From positions 1-7,716 of the forward strand of contig JAPLPI010000036.1 in assembly GCA_026400305.1 (NCBI GenBank): a stretch of 7,716 bases of DNA, in the 5' to 3' direction. The stretch comes from Alphaproteobacteria bacterium (GTDB lineage: Bacteria; Pseudomonadota; Alphaproteobacteria; Micropepsales; Micropepsaceae). Both the position numbers and the translations under genes were made by a program. Under the pieces are notes generated by a model. That model was not told the DNA's origin. It searched no databases and saw nothing but the letters and a program-made list of their open reading frames with translations. Positions within the stretch are counted from its first letter, which is position 1; each line of letters begins with the position of its first letter. Shown piece by piece: positions 6,573 to 7,716 of this stretch.

Positions 6573-7073
6573 TTACGGGGCGTTTGCCGCCGCCGCCATT
6601 TTATCGACCGCTGCCTGGAAGCGCTTGGTCCGGCCTTCGCGTGCCGCAGTCTGCGCTGCGGCATCGCCCACCGCTGTCTGGTTCCAGATCAGGGTGTAGA
6701 CCAGCCTGGAATGCCCCTTGTCCACCGGCTCTACCGCCAAGGTGCCATGATAGAAGATCGGCGTGAAGGGCTGGGCATAGGTGTAGGAATGGGCCGTGCG
6801 CGCCACCACGATCTCCACCAACTTGGCGGTGCCGGTGTCAATGGTGCGGATCGAGCCCAGCTCGCCCTTGCCGGAGTCGATGGCGCAGCCTTTCACGTCC
6901 AGATACTTGGCGATGGCGCACCAGTCATTGCCGCCGATCTTTTCCCAGGCGGTGTCCGCGCCCTTGTTGAGGTTGGCGGTGAGGGTGATAGTGGTCCAGT
7001 CGGCCGGCTGCGGCGTCTGGGCCAAAGCCGGGGTGGCAGCCAACAGCGCCGCGGCGATCAAAAGCTTTTTCAT
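6573..7073 (-). CDS. Secreted SRPBCC (START/Bet v1-like) family protein
   Basis: A 166-residue protein with a clean Sec signal peptide (MKKLLIAAALLAATPALA, cleavage near 18-19). The mature part reads as a polyketide-cyclase/dehydrase-like SRPBCC fold: strand plus AWEKIGGNDWCAIAKYLD (42-59), GELGSIRTI (70-78), ARTAHSYTYA (91-100), FYHGTLAVEPV (107-117), SRLVYTLIWN (122-131) and a long C-terminal helix ending in KRFQAAVDKMAA. These folds bind hydrophobic small molecules in a deep pocket; most members are cytoplasmic, so an exported one is less common. Two Cys (C52, C63) could form a disulfide. The start ATG overlaps the RNase D stop as ATGA, with GAGGA just upstream, so translation is likely coupled. 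Ligand and reaction are unknown. Confidence 0.82.
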   Translation of the reverse strand: MKKLLIAAALLAATPALAQTPQPADWTTITLTANLNKGADTAWEKIGGNDWCAIAKYLDVKGCAIDSGKGELGSIRTIDTGTAKLVEIVVARTAHSYTYAQPFTPIFYHGTLAVEPVDKGHSRLVYTLIWNQTAVGDAAAQTAAREGRTKRFQAAVDKMAAAANAP

Positions 7074-7716
7074 TCCTCGTCCCCTTCCAATTCCACAACA
7101 ACAGCCTCGCCATTTTCCAGCGCGATGGCCAGGTCGCCCTTGCGCAGGGCGATGGCGTCCTTGCCGAACACCTCGTTGCGCCAGCCCTGCAGGGCGGCGA
7201 CCTCATCATCCTCGTTCGCGGCCAGCCGTTCAATATCCTCGGCATTGGCGATCAGGCGCGGCGCCACGCCGACCGCTTCGGCTCGCAACCGCAGCAAGGT
7301 CTTGAGCAGGTCCATCACCGCCTGAGACGGCTCGCGGCGGCGGCGCTGCTTGTTCTGGTCCGCCGCGCCTTCCGGCGGCTCGGCGGTCATGCCTATGGCG
7401 ATGGCCTCGGCCAGGCCCTTGCCCAGCCGGGAATTGGCAAAGCCCTTGGGCACGGCGCGCACGCGCTCCAAAGCTTCGCCCGTTTCGGGCGGGTGGGCGG
7501 CGATCTCGGTCAGGGCTTCGTCTTTCAGGACGCGGCCGCGGGGAATGTCGCGGGCCTGGGCTTCGCGCTCGCGCCAGGCGGCCAGCGCTGCCAGCACGGC
7601 CAGAAAACGCTTGTTGGAGGTGCGCGGTTTCAGCCGCTTCCAGGCCGATTCCGGATCCAGCTTGTAGAGATTGGCATCCTGCAGCGCCGCCACTTCCTCG
7701 GCCACCCAGGACGCGC
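7070..7716 (-). CDS. rnd: Ribonuclease D, C-terminal half (partial)
   Basis: About 214 residues run from the window edge to a TGA stop at 7070-7072; the N-terminal DEDD 3'-5' exonuclease domain is outside. The visible part begins ASWVAEEVAALQDANLY, the linker after the exonuclease domain, followed by an HRDC domain (about 7391-7618; KRFLAVLAALAAWREREAQ ... IPRGRVLKDEALTEIA) and a second helical HRDC-like region (about 7136-7333). RNase D trims the 3' ends of tRNA precursors and other small RNAs. The valine codon (GTG) at 7705 could be mistaken for a start but is internal. The gene ends in acidic residues (ELEGDEE), and its stop overlaps the SRPBCC start, so it heads the minus-strand operon within this window. 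Any promoter lies outside. Confidence 0.93.
   Translation of the reverse strand, partial: ASWVAEEVAALQDANLYKLDPESAWKRLKPRTSNKRFLAVLAALAAWREREAQARDIPRGRVLKDEALTEIAAHPPETGEALERVRAVPKGFANSRLGKGLAEAIAIGMTAEPPEGAADQNKQRRRREPSQAVMDLLKTLLRLRAEAVGVAPRLIANAEDIERLAANEDDEVAALQGWRNEVFGKDAIALRKGDLAIALENGEAVVVELEGDEE

Noticed and set aside
5864..6766. A 300-codon open frame on the plus strand, antisense to the binding-protein gene
   Set aside because: Its translation has no recognisable domain and is rich in His, Arg and Ala; long antisense frames are expected opposite GC-rich genes.
7060..7069. AAAAGCTTTT palindrome at the start of the SRPBCC gene
   Set aside because: It is explained by the Lys-Lys-Leu-Leu codons of the signal peptide.

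Overview
The window is GC-rich, densely packed bacterial chromosome. Gene content and order (SPOR protein, nagZ, scpA, scpB) point to an alphaproteobacterium. I cannot place it to a genus. No RNA genes, CRISPR arrays, insertion sequences or origins were recognised, and no gap between genes exceeds about 65 bases.

Left half, plus strand (1-3598): the last 22 codons of a probable dGTP triphosphohydrolase (dgt), then a membrane-anchored SPOR-domain protein (132-1040), the peptidoglycan-recycling glucosaminidase nagZ (1046-2059), and the condensin partners scpA (2056-2895) and scpB (2897-3598). nagZ/scpA share an ATGA overlap and scpA/scpB are one base apart, so this is one tightly packed operon. 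It links the cell envelope (peptidoglycan binding and recycling) with chromosome compaction.

Right half, minus strand (7716 down to 3604): the C-terminal half of ribonuclease D (rnd), overlapping by ATGA with a secreted SRPBCC-fold protein. That is followed by a secreted ModA-like solute-binding protein with a consensus Shine-Dalgarno, a secreted PQQ-dependent dehydrogenase of the eight-bladed propeller type, and a small lipoprotein that ends 5 bases from scpB, tail to tail. rnd is a cytoplasmic RNA enzyme, while all four genes behind it carry export signals.

The part most worth following up is the three-gene exported cassette SRPBCC - solute-binding protein - PQQ dehydrogenase (6573-7073, 5765-6559, 3909-5744). 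The dehydrogenase keeps the catalytic Asp and the PQQ-stacking Trp but appears to lack several classical metal-site residues and the vicinal disulfide. The binding protein has no transporter genes beside it and lacks the serine-glycine signature of oxyanion binders. One hypothesis is a quinoprotein oxidation system with its own periplasmic helper, analogous to MxaJ/XoxJ but from another binding-protein family. This is inference from context.
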